A stretch of 64,000 bases of DNA, taken from contig CACHOW010000001.1 in NCBI GenBank assembly GCA_902581695.1, positions 1 to 64,000 on the forward strand, given 5' to 3'. The DNA is from an uncultured Pelagibacteraceae bacterium. Lineage in GTDB: Bacteria > Pseudomonadota > Alphaproteobacteria > Pelagibacterales > Pelagibacteraceae. This document shows, in pieces, positions 17,989 to 26,284 of the stretch; position 1 is the stretch's first letter; the number at the start of each line of letters is the position of its first letter. Under the pieces are notes generated by a model. That model ran no database searches and was not told the DNA's origin. It saw only the letters and a program-made list of their open reading frames with translations. The translations under genes were made by a program, and so were the position numbers.

Positions 17989-19257
17989 TTAAAATTTTAT
18001 ATAATAATAATTAATCCAACTTACCAAATAGTAAGATATATAAAATCCAAATAGAAAAAAAATGTTAATCTTATTACTAAAAAAATCCTTTTTAATTCCC
18101 AAATTTAAAATCGTAAAACCAATAATCAAAACTAGTGGATCGTAATATTTATGAAATATATGATACTGTGGGGTTAAAATAAATAATAATAAAAAAATAA
18201 TACTGTTTTGAATTTTTTCATAATAAGCAAATTTAAATATTATATATAAAAAAATTGGTATCGAAAAAAAGAACAAAATATTATTATTGAAGAAAATTTT
18301 CGATACATGTAAAAAAATTCCACCACCAGCTCTATCAAGGTCATAATTAAAATTTAATGCACAAAAGATAGCAACAAATGTTAATAATACTACCAAAATG
18401 ATATCTTTAGATTTAAACTTTAAATATAGAAAATTTTTTTTATAAAAAATTAATGGAAGCATATGAAAAAAAATTATCGATGAAATTATTGATATTTTAT
18501 TGAAGATATTAAAATTAAGATCTCCTGCACTGAATTTAATAAAATTAATATCTAAAAAAAAAATATAATAGACTGCAGGAAAAGCTAGTAATAAATTAAC
18601 CAAAATTATTTGTATAATAAATTTTTGTGTGATGTGATTTGTCAGATATTTATAAAAGAAAAATATTGAAAAAACACAAAACGATGGTCGTATGTAGGAA
18701 GCAATTGCTAAAAAAAAAATATTAAAAAAAATGTTGAATTTACTAGGTTTATTCAAATTTTTTAAGAAAAAATACAGAGAAAATAAAAAAAACAAAAGAC
18801 CCAACATAGCACTCTCGGGCCATATAATATTAGATCTAAAAGAGGGAGAAATTAAAATTACACAACTTATTAAGAATAAAATTTTTTTATCAATTTTAAA
18901 TTTCTTATGAAAAATCTCTTTTAAACACTTGTAAAATAAAAATTGATTTAAAATTAATATATTTAATAAGATTAAACGAACTACGTCTATATTGATAAAT
19001 ATCTTTTTGAATATAAATATTACTAAAATGAATAGTGGAGAAATTCTTGTTGGACTTTCAATTTTATCGTAATTTAAAAAGGTATAAATAAAATTTTCAT
19101 CAAATAACTTTACTTGCTTCAATGCAAATTCAAAATCAATTTTTGGTCCAAAAGTAGTACTTTCATTGTTATAAAAACCGAATAAAAGACTTAAATATAA
19201 TAAAATAAAAGTTGTTATATGATAATTTCTTTTTATAAATGCAAAATTCATAATCAA
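17989..19257 (-). CDS. Polytopic membrane protein, possible GT-C glycosyltransferase
   Basis: 422 residues with about ten to eleven hydrophobic segments and very AT-rich codons. Landmarks are an early loop STTFGPKIDFEFALKQVKLF, SPTRISPLFILVI, IIWPESAMLGLLFFLFSLY and IASYIRPSFCVFSIFFFYKY. The SYIRPS segment followed by hydrophobic helices resembles GT87/PMT-like enzymes, but I cannot assign a family with confidence. It is paired back-to-back with an FkbM methyltransferase in a two-gene insert between tal and tRNA-fMet. Confidence 0.5.
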   Translation of the reverse strand: MIMNFAFIKRNYHITTFILLYLSLLFGFYNNESTTFGPKIDFEFALKQVKLFDENFIYTFLNYDKIESPTRISPLFILVIFIFKKIFINIDVVRLILLNILILNQFLFYKCLKEIFHKKFKIDKKILFLISCVILISPSFRSNIIWPESAMLGLLFFLFSLYFFLKNLNKPSKFNIFFNIFFLAIASYIRPSFCVFSIFFFYKYLTNHITQKFIIQIILVNLLLAFPAVYYIFFLDINFIKFSAGDLNFNIFNKISIISSIIFFHMLPLIFYKKNFLYLKFKSKDIILVVLLTFVAIFCALNFNYDLDRAGGGIFLHVSKIFFNNNILFFFSIPIFLYIIFKFAYYEKIQNSIIFLLLFILTPQYHIFHKYYDPLVLIIGFTILNLGIKKDFFSNKINIFFLFGFYISYYLVSWINYYYIKF

Positions 19258-19295
19258 CTTTTAAATAAATTGATATATGATTCAATAAGAATATT

Positions 19296-19994
19296 ATGAT
19301 ATTAAAATATTATCAAAAGTTAGATGACGCTTTATCTTATTTATTTTCATCGGTAAGTGATGAAAAAAAGCTTTTAAAATCAATTTTAAAAAAAAAAGAA
19401 ATCTTCTACGTAGATATAGGCACGAATGAGGGCAGTTATTTAGAATTTTTGATGAAACACTTTAAATTAAAAAAAGCTGTCTGTTTTGAACCCATAAAAG
19501 AGCTAGTAGAAAAAGTAAGGAAGAAATTTAAAAAATATAATATAGAAGTTCATAATTTTGCTTTATCAAGTAAAAGAATTAAAAATAGAAAATTTTATCA
19601 CTATAATATTTCATCACAGTCAAGCCTTTATGAGCAAAACAATCTTTTTCAATCTTTAAAAAATTTAAAGAATATTAAAAAAATAGATTGTAAAAAATTT
19701 GATGATTGTTTTAAAAATACAGAACAAATTGATTTTTGTAAAATCGATGTTCAAGGTGAAGAAGTTAATGTTTTAAGGGGAATGGAAAAAAATTTAAAGA
19801 AAAGAAAAATTAATTTAATAAAGATAGAAATTTCTTTTACTGAAAGATATAAAAATGTGAATTCAAATTTTTATGATATAGTTTTTTTTTTAAAGAAATA
19901 TAATTATAACTTAATATCTATCTCAAAAATTAAATATAAAAATGAAAGAATACTACTGATGGATGCTTTCTTTTTAAGTTCTAATTTTAAATAA
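19296..19994 (+). CDS. FkbM-family SAM-dependent methyltransferase
   Basis: 232 residues. FYVDIGTNEGSYLEFLMKHF is the SAM-binding motif I and AVCFEPIKELVEKVRKKF carries the acidic residue of motif II. IDFCKIDVQGEEVNVLRGM is the hallmark FkbM motif IDVQGEE, and IKIEISF follows. FkbM enzymes usually O-methylate sugars or polyketides. With the divergent membrane protein it forms a small surface-modification module. Start ATG at 19296 lies 38 bp from the divergent gene's start. It ends 13 bp before tRNA-fMet, which is on the other strand. Confidence 0.85.
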   Translation: MILKYYQKLDDALSYLFSSVSDEKKLLKSILKKKEIFYVDIGTNEGSYLEFLMKHFKLKKAVCFEPIKELVEKVRKKFKKYNIEVHNFALSSKRIKNRKFYHYNISSQSSLYEQNNLFQSLKNLKNIKKIDCKKFDDCFKNTEQIDFCKIDVQGEEVNVLRGMEKNLKKRKINLIKIEISFTERYKNVNSNFYDIVFFLKKYNYNLISISKIKYKNERILLMDAFFLSSNFK

Positions 19995-20007
19995 CTAAAA
20001 ATTAAAT

Positions 20008-20084
<77 letters not shown>

Positions 20085-20090
20085 ATATAT

Positions 20091-20297
20091 TTAAATTCTA
20101 TTCTTTAGTTTATTTAACTTCTTAACTCTTTTAATATTTTCTTGAAGAATGCGTTTTTTTTTCTCTGAGGGTTTTTCGTAAGTATTTTTTAATTTTATAA
20201 TTTTAAAAAAACCATCTCTTTGAAGTTTTCTCTTTAAAACTCTCAGAGCCTGTTCAACATTATTATCTTTAACTTCTATCTTAATAAATACCTCCAA
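20091..20297 (-). CDS. rpsU: 30S ribosomal protein S21
   Basis: About 64 to 68 residues. IKIEVKDNNVEQALRVLKRK and QRDGFFKIIKLKNTYEKPSE are the S21 signature, with the usual basic tail. The start is odd. A perfect GGAGGT Shine-Dalgarno (20295-20290) lies inside the longest frame, which would begin at TTG 20297. Four bases later comes ATT at 20285-20283, and initiating there gives MKIEVKDNN, the normal S21 N-terminus. I therefore suspect a rare ATT start, with coordinates 20091-20285. It sits between trcR and tRNA-fMet. Confidence 0.92.
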   Translation of the reverse strand: MEVFIKIEVKDNNVEQALRVLKRKLQRDGFFKIIKLKNTYEKPSEKKKRILQENIKRVKKLNKLKNRI

Positions 20298-20348
20298 AAA
20301 AGCGATTAGATATCACTTTTAAAAAAAGATGTCTATTAATTTTCATAA

Positions 20349-20924
20349 TTAAATTGTGTTAGTCTTTTGTTGTTTTTCTTTTTCTTTTTTTTCTCTTTTT
20401 ATACGTCTTTCAGCTTTTTCAGTAGCTTCAACCAAGTCCTTTTGAGAAAAAAGATTTAGAGCAACTGGATCTTTTGGATTTAAATTATTGTAGTTCCAAT
20501 AGCTTTTATTTCTTATAGAAGTGACAGTATTTTTTGTTATGCTAACCAACCTTGCTATTTGAGAATCTTTTAGAATGTTATGATTCTTAATTAACCAAAG
20601 AGCGGAGTCTGGTTTGTCCTGTCTTTTTGATAGAGGGATATATTTTTTAATCTTTTGCTCACTATTAGAAATTTCTATATCAGTATTTTTAATTTGGAGA
20701 GGTCTATTTTCATCTTTAGATGAAAGTTGAATTTCTTCCCTTGAAAGCTGACCAGAAATTATAGGATTATAAGCCTTAATACCTTTTGCAACCTCACCAT
20801 CTGCTATACCTTGGATTTCAACTTCATGCATATTACAGAAATTTGCAATTTGTTTAAATGTTAGTGTAGTATTTTCAACTAACCAAACAGCTGTTGCCAT
20901 TGGCATTAGTGGAGTGTTAGACAT
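20349..20924 (-). CDS. trcR: Cell-cycle transcriptional regulator TrcR (DUF1013)
   Basis: 191 residues. PLMPMATAVWLVENTTLTF and FKQIANFCNMHEVEIQGIAD form a first helix-turn-helix-like unit. YNPIISGQLSREEI follows, and a second unit reads SALWLIKNHNILKDSQIARL with SITKNTVTSIRNKSYWN. This duplicated layout is DUF1013, named TrcR in alphaproteobacteria, where it contacts RNA polymerase and cell-cycle control. The C-terminus is a lysine/glutamate-rich tail. It abuts rpmE with a 1-bp overlap, so regulator and ribosomal protein are co-translated. Confidence 0.85.
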   Translation of the reverse strand: MSNTPLMPMATAVWLVENTTLTFKQIANFCNMHEVEIQGIADGEVAKGIKAYNPIISGQLSREEIQLSSKDENRPLQIKNTDIEISNSEQKIKKYIPLSKRQDKPDSALWLIKNHNILKDSQIARLVSITKNTVTSIRNKSYWNYNNLNPKDPVALNLFSQKDLVEATEKAERRIKREKKEKEKQQKTNTI

Positions 20925-21154
20925 TAGTCTTTCTTTTCAGATTTAAAGTTTTGAAATTTTTTATTAAATTTACTAATTCTACCTTTATCCATTAATTTTT
21001 GTTTTCCACCAGTCCAAGCAGAATGAGACTTTGGGTCAATTTCTAATTTTAGGATTTCTCCCTCCTTACCCCATGTTGACCTTGTCTCAAATTGACTGCC
21101 ATCTGTCATTTCAACTTTAATATTATGATAATTTGGATGAATATTTTTTTTCAT
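20924..21154 (-). CDS. rpmE: 50S ribosomal protein L31, cysteine-free form
   Basis: 76 residues. [20 protein letters not shown], then [11 protein letters not shown] and [13 protein letters not shown] with RISKFNKKF, give the L31 pattern. All four zinc-binding cysteines are absent, as usual for the alphaproteobacterial type. It overlaps trcR by one base. It is separated from suhB by 35 bp, the longest gap in this stretch of the run, so a local promoter is possible. Confidence 0.95.
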   Translation of the reverse strand: MKKNIHPNYHNIKVEMTDGSQFETRSTWGKEGEILKLEIDPKSHSAWTGGKQKLMDKGRISKFNKKFQNFKSEKKD

Positions 21155-21189
21155 GACGAGATTTATAACAAAAGAATTTTTTAAAACAA

Positions 21190-21930
21190 TTAAAAGTTAT
21201 TAAGTTTTTCTGACAATTTTGAACTAATATCTGTACTAGACGCTATTATTTTAATATTCTTATTAGTTGAAAGATCAATATTATTAATTACCCCTCCCGC
21301 TTCTTTAACTAAAATAATTCCAGCAGCAATATCCCAAAGATTTAAATTATCTTGAAAGTAACCATCATATCTCCCTGAAGCTACATAAGCCATATCTAGT
21401 GCGGCACAACCAGATTTTCTATAAGGTAGATCTGGCTCATTTTTTATTTTTCCTCCAGTAACAAATAAACAATCATTGAGTTGATTTTTTTTTGATACTC
21501 TAATTCTGTGATTGTTATAAAAAGCTCCGTTATTTTTTTCTGCATAAAAAATTTCATTTTTTATTGGATCAAATATTACTCCAGAAACTATTTCTTCTTT
21601 TGATCTCAAAGCAATAGATATTGCAAAGTGGGGTATTCCGTGTAAGAAATTAACTGTACCGTCGATAGGATCAATTATCCAAGTATTAGTTTTATCTTTA
21701 TTATTTTCTGTTCCGTTTTCCTCACTAATAATTGAGTAATTGGGTTTAGCTTTTTTTAGTTCTTCAATAATTATTTTTTCAGCTTTTAAATCCGAATTTG
21801 TTACGAAATCTGTAGGACCTTTTTTTGATACTTGTAATTTTTCAATTTCACCAAAATCTCTAATTAATATTTTTGATGCTTTTTCACTAGCTTTAATCAT
21901 TATATTTAAGTTTGCAGAAATAGAATTCAT
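21190..21930 (-). CDS. suhB: Inositol monophosphatase family protein (SuhB-like)
   Basis: 246 residues. [29 protein letters not shown], then [20 protein letters not shown] give the metal-binding GEE/DPIDGT core. [16 protein letters not shown] is the second signature (WDxAAG). The enzyme hydrolyses inositol-1-phosphate and similar sugar phosphates with Mg2+. In bacteria SuhB also helps Nus-factor-mediated rRNA antitermination. It starts 4 bp after the efp stop, in the same run as efp and ribosomal protein genes. Confidence 0.9.
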   Translation of the reverse strand: MNSISANLNIMIKASEKASKILIRDFGEIEKLQVSKKGPTDFVTNSDLKAEKIIIEELKKAKPNYSIISEENGTENNKDKTNTWIIDPIDGTVNFLHGIPHFAISIALRSKEEIVSGVIFDPIKNEIFYAEKNNGAFYNNHRIRVSKKNQLNDCLFVTGGKIKNEPDLPYRKSGCAALDMAYVASGRYDGYFQDNLNLWDIAAGIILVKEAGGVINNIDLSTNKNIKIIASSTDISSKLSEKLNNF

Positions 21931-21934
21931 AGAA

Positions 21935-22495
21935 TTAAATTTTTTTTATGTACTCAAGATTTCGAGTATCAACCATTACCTCATCCCCAGACTCAATAAA
22001 CGGAGGCACTTGAATATTTAAACCATTGCTTAAAACTGCAGGTTTATATGAGGACGAAACTGTTTGTCCTTTTAAAGCAACATCTGTCGTCTCAATTTTA
22101 CAAGTTACTTGATTTGGTAAATCTACAGCTATAGGAAGCTCGTTGTAAAAACTTATAGACACCCTCAAATTTTCAGTAAGTAATTTTCCCTTCTCACCTA
22201 TTATATCTTTCTTGATTTCTATTTGTTCGAACGTTTTTGGGTCCATAAAGAAATAGTTGATTTCATCTTTATATAAAAAATTGTAACTTACCTCTTCCAA
22301 GGAAGCTTTTTCTACGTTTTCACTAGATCTAAACCTTTCGTTAAGTTTGGTATTTTTGCTTACACTTTTCATCTCAACTTGAGCAAATGCACCACCTTTA
22401 CCAGGTTTAACATGTTGAGTTTTAAGTACTTGCCATAAATCATTTTTATATTCCAGCAGCATACCTATTCTTATTTCACCAGCATTAATTTTCAT
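21935..22495 (-). CDS. efp: Translation elongation factor P
   Basis: 186 residues, full length. The N-terminal KOW-like domain carries HVKPGKGGAFAQVEMK, with K33 at the tip that is modified by EpmA/EpmB-type enzymes in other bacteria. C-terminal SSYKPAVLSNGLNIQVPPFI then SGDEVMVDTRN is the EF-P signature. It relieves ribosome stalling at polyproline. It overlaps thiE by 4 bp. Confidence 0.96.
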   Translation of the reverse strand: MKINAGEIRIGMLLEYKNDLWQVLKTQHVKPGKGGAFAQVEMKSVSKNTKLNERFRSSENVEKASLEEVSYNFLYKDEINYFFMDPKTFEQIEIKKDIIGEKGKLLTENLRVSISFYNELPIAVDLPNQVTCKIETTDVALKGQTVSSSYKPAVLSNGLNIQVPPFIESGDEVMVDTRNLEYIKKI

Positions 22496-23106
22496 TTTAA
22501 TTTTTTAATTGCCTCTATTGGTTTTAATTTTTTATTATTCCAAACGTAGCCTGAGATAGCTAAAAAGTTAGCTTTATTCAATAGTAGTTTTTTATAATTG
22601 TTTGAATTGATACCACCAATAGCTACAATTGGAGTTTTTGTAATCGTTTTTACCTTTTTCAATAAATTTAGATTTGCTTTGTACTTAGTTTTTTTTGTTG
22701 TTGAATCGTAAAATGCCCCAAATGCTAAATAGTCAGCCTTATCTTTAATAGCTAATTTCGCAAGTTTGATAGAATTATGACAGGTGACTCCAATAATTTT
22801 ATTTTTAATAATTTTTCTAGCTTTAGTTATTTTCATATCATTTTGACCTAAATGACATCCATCTGAATTTAGTTTTTTTGCGAGCAAAACATCATCATTT
22901 ACCAAAAATTTCGTTTTATATTTCTTGCAAATTTTTTGAGTTTTTTTTCCTATAGAAAATTTCTTCTTAAAAGATAGGTTTTTCAGTCTTAGTTGAAAAA
23001 AGACAATTTTTTTTTGTTTTAAAATTTTGTCTAAATCATCATAAAAAAACCTATTAATTCTATTTGGGGAAATTAGGTAAATAAACTTTTTTTTATTAAT
23101 TCTCAA
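22492..23106 (-). CDS. thiE: Thiamine-phosphate synthase (divergent)
   Basis: 204 residues, TIM barrel. KFLVNDDVLLAKKLNSDGCH then LGQND is the HMP-pyrophosphate binding region, IIGVTCHNSIKLAKLA and DYLAFGAFYDSTTKK are the later strands, and IVAIGGINSNN closes the pocket. It joins HMP-PP with thiazole phosphate to make thiamine phosphate. The protein is lysine-rich and diverged but the motifs are in order. It lies within the tkt-gap-pgk-fba run, near the TPP enzyme Tkt. It overlaps fba by 11 bp and efp by 4 bp. ThiD is at 41968. Confidence 0.85.
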   Translation of the reverse strand: MRINKKKFIYLISPNRINRFFYDDLDKILKQKKIVFFQLRLKNLSFKKKFSIGKKTQKICKKYKTKFLVNDDVLLAKKLNSDGCHLGQNDMKITKARKIIKNKIIGVTCHNSIKLAKLAIKDKADYLAFGAFYDSTTKKTKYKANLNLLKKVKTITKTPIVAIGGINSNNYKKLLLNKANFLAISGYVWNNKKLKPIEAIKKLK

Positions 23107-24103
23107 TTTCCTTGGACCATTTTCCTTTAGCGGCCAAAGTATTCATCTTTGCCCGATGATTAAATACTTTTTGAGTACCCTCTAAATCTTGAATATTTTT
23201 CGACCAAAACCTTAGAGCACTTTGTTGAAGAGCTCGACCATATGAATAGCTCATTATAAAATTAGTTGTGTTGATCTTATTTATCAAATTGAGATTTTCT
23301 GTTGCCTTTATTTCTGATTGTCCTCCAGATAAAAAGGCAATACCCGGTACTTCTGATGGTACTGAGTTTTTTAGACACTCCAAAGTTAATTTTGCTACAT
23401 CTTCACTAGAAATTTGATCTTTTGAATTGTTTCCAGCCAAAATCATATTAGGTTTCAATATGATACCCTTTAAGTCAACTTTATGTAAGATAAGTTCCTC
23501 AAAACATTTTTTTATAACATCAGACGTTTTTTTAAGACAATCTTTTGCTGAATGATCTCCTTCCATTAAAACCTCTGGTTCAACAATCGGAACCATATTA
23601 CATTCTTGAACTAATGCGGAGTATCGAGCCAGAGCATGCGCATTAGTCTCCATTGATAGTTTGCTAGGATATTTCTTAGATATACTATAAACACCTCGCC
23701 ATTTTGTAAATTTTGCTCCAAGATTATTATATTCTTTTAATCTTTCTCTAAGACCATCCAAACCTTCAGTTATTTTTTCCCCTGGTGAGCCAGCTAAAAC
23801 TTTAGCACCAGTATCAACTTTTATACCTGGATGAGATCCCATACTTGAAATTAATTCTGGAATTTTATTTTTTTTTGAAGATATCTGCTTAATTGTTTCA
23901 TCATATAAGATAACACCACCAATACAATCTCTCATACTTGAAGAGCTAAAGAGAGTTTCCCTGAACAACAATCTATTTTCTGGAGTTGAAGGTACATTGA
24001 CGCCATCCAATCTTTTTGTCATTGTTCCTGTACTCTCATCAGCAGCTAAAATACCTTTTCCATTTCCAAGAATTTCTAATGCAATATTATTTAGTTCAGA
24101 CAT
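23096..24103 (-). CDS. fba: Class I fructose-bisphosphate aldolase
   Basis: 335 residues of the eukaryote-like class I type. LGNGKGILAADESTGTMTKR is the N-terminal phosphate motif, TKWRGVYSI follows, and VDLKGIILKPNMILAG contains the Schiff-base lysine (LKPNM). IAFLSGGQSEIKATENLNL completes it. The enzyme needs no metal, unlike class II. It splits or makes fructose-1,6-bisphosphate. pgk ends 1 bp upstream of its start region, so they are co-translated. Confidence 0.95.
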   Translation of the reverse strand: MSELNNIALEILGNGKGILAADESTGTMTKRLDGVNVPSTPENRLLFRETLFSSSSMRDCIGGVILYDETIKQISSKKNKIPELISSMGSHPGIKVDTGAKVLAGSPGEKITEGLDGLRERLKEYNNLGAKFTKWRGVYSISKKYPSKLSMETNAHALARYSALVQECNMVPIVEPEVLMEGDHSAKDCLKKTSDVIKKCFEELILHKVDLKGIILKPNMILAGNNSKDQISSEDVAKLTLECLKNSVPSEVPGIAFLSGGQSEIKATENLNLINKINTTNFIMSYSYGRALQQSALRFWSKNIQDLEGTQKVFNHRAKMNTLAAKGKWSKEIEN

Positions 24104-24104
24104 A

Positions 24105-25283
24105 TTAATTTAAAGCTTTTATACCAGGAAGCTCTTTTCCTTCAAGATATTCTAAAAACGCACCACCAGCAGTTGAAACAAAGTTAAAATTATTAATTGC
24201 GTTTATTTGATTTAAAACTGCAATGGTGTCTCCACCTCCCGCAACAGAATAAATAGAATTATCAATATTTTTTTTTTTAATTTTTTCTGCAATTTCATAA
24301 CTACCTTTAGCAAAGTGTTTATTTTCAAAATAACCAGCGGGACCATTCCATAGAATTGTTTCACTTTGTTCAATAATATTTTTAATTTTATCTATAGTTT
24401 TTGGTCCAATATCTAAAATTAAATCATCATTTGTTACCTCATTTAGCTCTTTAATTCGAGCTTTGTCGTTCATATTTTTTCCCACAACAACATCTTCAGG
24501 ATAAATGACTGAACAAGAATTAGTTTTTGCTTTTTCAAAGATATCATCAATAATTGACTTGCAATTATCCTCTTTGATTGATTTGCCTATTGGATTTCCT
24601 AGATAGTCAAGGATATTATTTGCCATTCCTCCCACAATAATAATGTTATCAAACTTAGGAATTAAATTTTTGATCATGCCAATTTTAGTCGAGATTTTTG
24701 AACCTCCAATAATACATGAAATTGGCTTTTTAATTTCACTTGTTACTTTTTTTAATGCATTAATCTCGGTTTCTAGTTGTAGTCCTGCATAAGATGGTAA
24801 AAATTCAGTAATTCTACTTACTGAGGCATGAGCCCTGTGAGAACAAGAAAATGCATCATTCACAAACATATCTGCAAGTGTTGCTAGATGTTTTGAAAAA
24901 TTTAAATCATTTTCTTCCTCTTCTTTATAAAATCTAATATTTTCAAAAAAAACTATTTGATCTTTTGAGTTTTTAAACAAATCCTCTTTTTTTAATTTAA
25001 AAATATCTTCTTCAATTAAGCTGACTTTTTGATTAATTTTTTTTTCTAAATATTTACAGATTGGCTTTAGAGAAAGGTCTTTGTTAATTTTACCTTTTGG
25101 TCGTCCGACATGAGAAATAACTAAAATTTTAGATTTTTTTTTGATTAAAAAATTAATTACTGGCAATATTTTATCAATTCTTGTTTGGTCAATAATAATT
25201 TTATTTTTTAAAGGGACATTTAAATCAAGTCTTAGTAGAATATTTTTATCTTTGAGATTTTCTTGATCTTTAATGTAATTCAT
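24105..25283 (-). CDS. pgk: Phosphoglycerate kinase
   Basis: 392 residues, normal length. NILLRLDLNVPLKN is the N-terminal substrate loop, VISHVGRPKG and SHRAHASVSRITEFLPSYAG are signatures, and GGSKISTKIG with GGGDTIAVLNQ form the ATP side. It interconverts 1,3-bisphosphoglycerate plus ADP with 3-phosphoglycerate plus ATP. It shares one base with gap upstream, and fba follows after 1 bp. Confidence 0.97.
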   Translation of the reverse strand: MNYIKDQENLKDKNILLRLDLNVPLKNKIIIDQTRIDKILPVINFLIKKKSKILVISHVGRPKGKINKDLSLKPICKYLEKKINQKVSLIEEDIFKLKKEDLFKNSKDQIVFFENIRFYKEEEENDLNFSKHLATLADMFVNDAFSCSHRAHASVSRITEFLPSYAGLQLETEINALKKVTSEIKKPISCIIGGSKISTKIGMIKNLIPKFDNIIIVGGMANNILDYLGNPIGKSIKEDNCKSIIDDIFEKAKTNSCSVIYPEDVVVGKNMNDKARIKELNEVTNDDLILDIGPKTIDKIKNIIEQSETILWNGPAGYFENKHFAKGSYEIAEKIKKKNIDNSIYSVAGGGDTIAVLNQINAINNFNFVSTAGGAFLEYLEGKELPGIKALN

Positions 25284-26284
25284 TAAGAAATTTTATGAAG
25301 GTATTGAACTATATCACACATTCTATTAGAAAAGCCCCACTCATTATCGTACCAAGCTGAAATTTTACCCATATTTTTTCCAACAACATTAGTCAAACTT
25401 GCATCAACAATTGATGAAGCAGGGTGGTGGTTAAAGTCTATGGATACTAGTTTCTCTTTAGTAATTTCAAGTATCTTATTTTCTTTACTAAAACTTTCAA
25501 AAGCTGAATTAATTTTTTCAATACTTAAATCTTTTTTTGTGCAAAAAACAAGTTCGATCAAAGAAACATTTGGAGTAGGTACTCTCATTGCTACACCCTC
25601 TAATTTCCCTTTTAAAGAGGGGATAATTTCACCAATTGTTTTGGATGCACCAGTTGAAGTTGGTACAATAGATTGGCCTGCAGAACGAGCCCTTCTTGGA
25701 TCTTTGTGGGAATTATCTAAAATTCTTTGATCACTTGTAAAAGCGTGGATCGTTGTCATAAAACCTTTTTCTATTTCAAAATTTTCATTTAAAACATGAG
25801 CCACTGGAGCAAGACAATTTGTTGTGCATGATGCAGCTGAAATTATCTTATCATTTTTTTTCAATTCTGACTCATTTACTCCAAATACAATAGTTTTATC
25901 TGCATTTTTACAAGGAGCTGAAACAATAACTTTTTTTGCTCCATTATTTAGATGAGGCTCTAATTTATCTTTAGAGTTAAATTTGCCAGTGCATTCAAAA
26001 ACATAATCTACGTTATATTTTTTCCAATCAATATTATCCAAATCCGTTTCTTGACTAAATGTAATTTTATTTTTGTTGATGATTAAATGCTTTTCATCAT
26101 AACCTATGTTTGCATTAAATTTCCCATGAATTGAGTCATATTTTAATAGAGCTGAACAAGCTTCAGAATTTGTTCTATTATTAATATGTTTAATTTCAAT
26201 ATTTTTATTATCATTTTCTATTACAGATCGAATAATCATTCTTCCAATTCTTCCCATTCCATTTATTCCAATTTTTATTTTCAT
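25283..26284 (-). CDS. gap: Glyceraldehyde-3-phosphate dehydrogenase with altered cofactor motif
   Basis: 333 residues. [11 protein letters not shown] is the dinucleotide motif and [12 protein letters not shown] holds the catalytic C153. Where most NAD-dependent enzymes read INDLL, this one reads INNRT: the cofactor-selecting Asp is replaced by Asn36 and the next residue is Arg37. By family knowledge that favours NADP or dual use. It overlaps tkt by 4 bp and pgk by 1 bp, which suggests a tightly coupled tkt-gap-pgk unit. Identity as GAPDH is certain; the cofactor is inference. Confidence 0.96.
   Translation of the reverse strand: MKIKIGINGMGRIGRMIIRSVIENDNKNIEIKHINNRTNSEACSALLKYDSIHGKFNANIGYDEKHLIINKNKITFSQETDLDNIDWKKYNVDYVFECTGKFNSKDKLEPHLNNGAKKVIVSAPCKNADKTIVFGVNESELKKNDKIISAASCTTNCLAPVAHVLNENFEIEKGFMTTIHAFTSDQRILDNSHKDPRRARSAGQSIVPTSTGASKTIGEIIPSLKGKLEGVAMRVPTPNVSLIELVFCTKKDLSIEKINSAFESFSKENKILEITKEKLVSIDFNHHPASSIVDASLTNVVGKNMGKISAWYDNEWGFSNRMCDIVQYLHKIS

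Noticed and set aside
20924-21154. Cysteine-free L31 and L36 as an unusual zinc-saving feature
   Set aside because: Both are the ordinary forms in alphaproteobacteria, so they are noted in the gene entries but not as findings.
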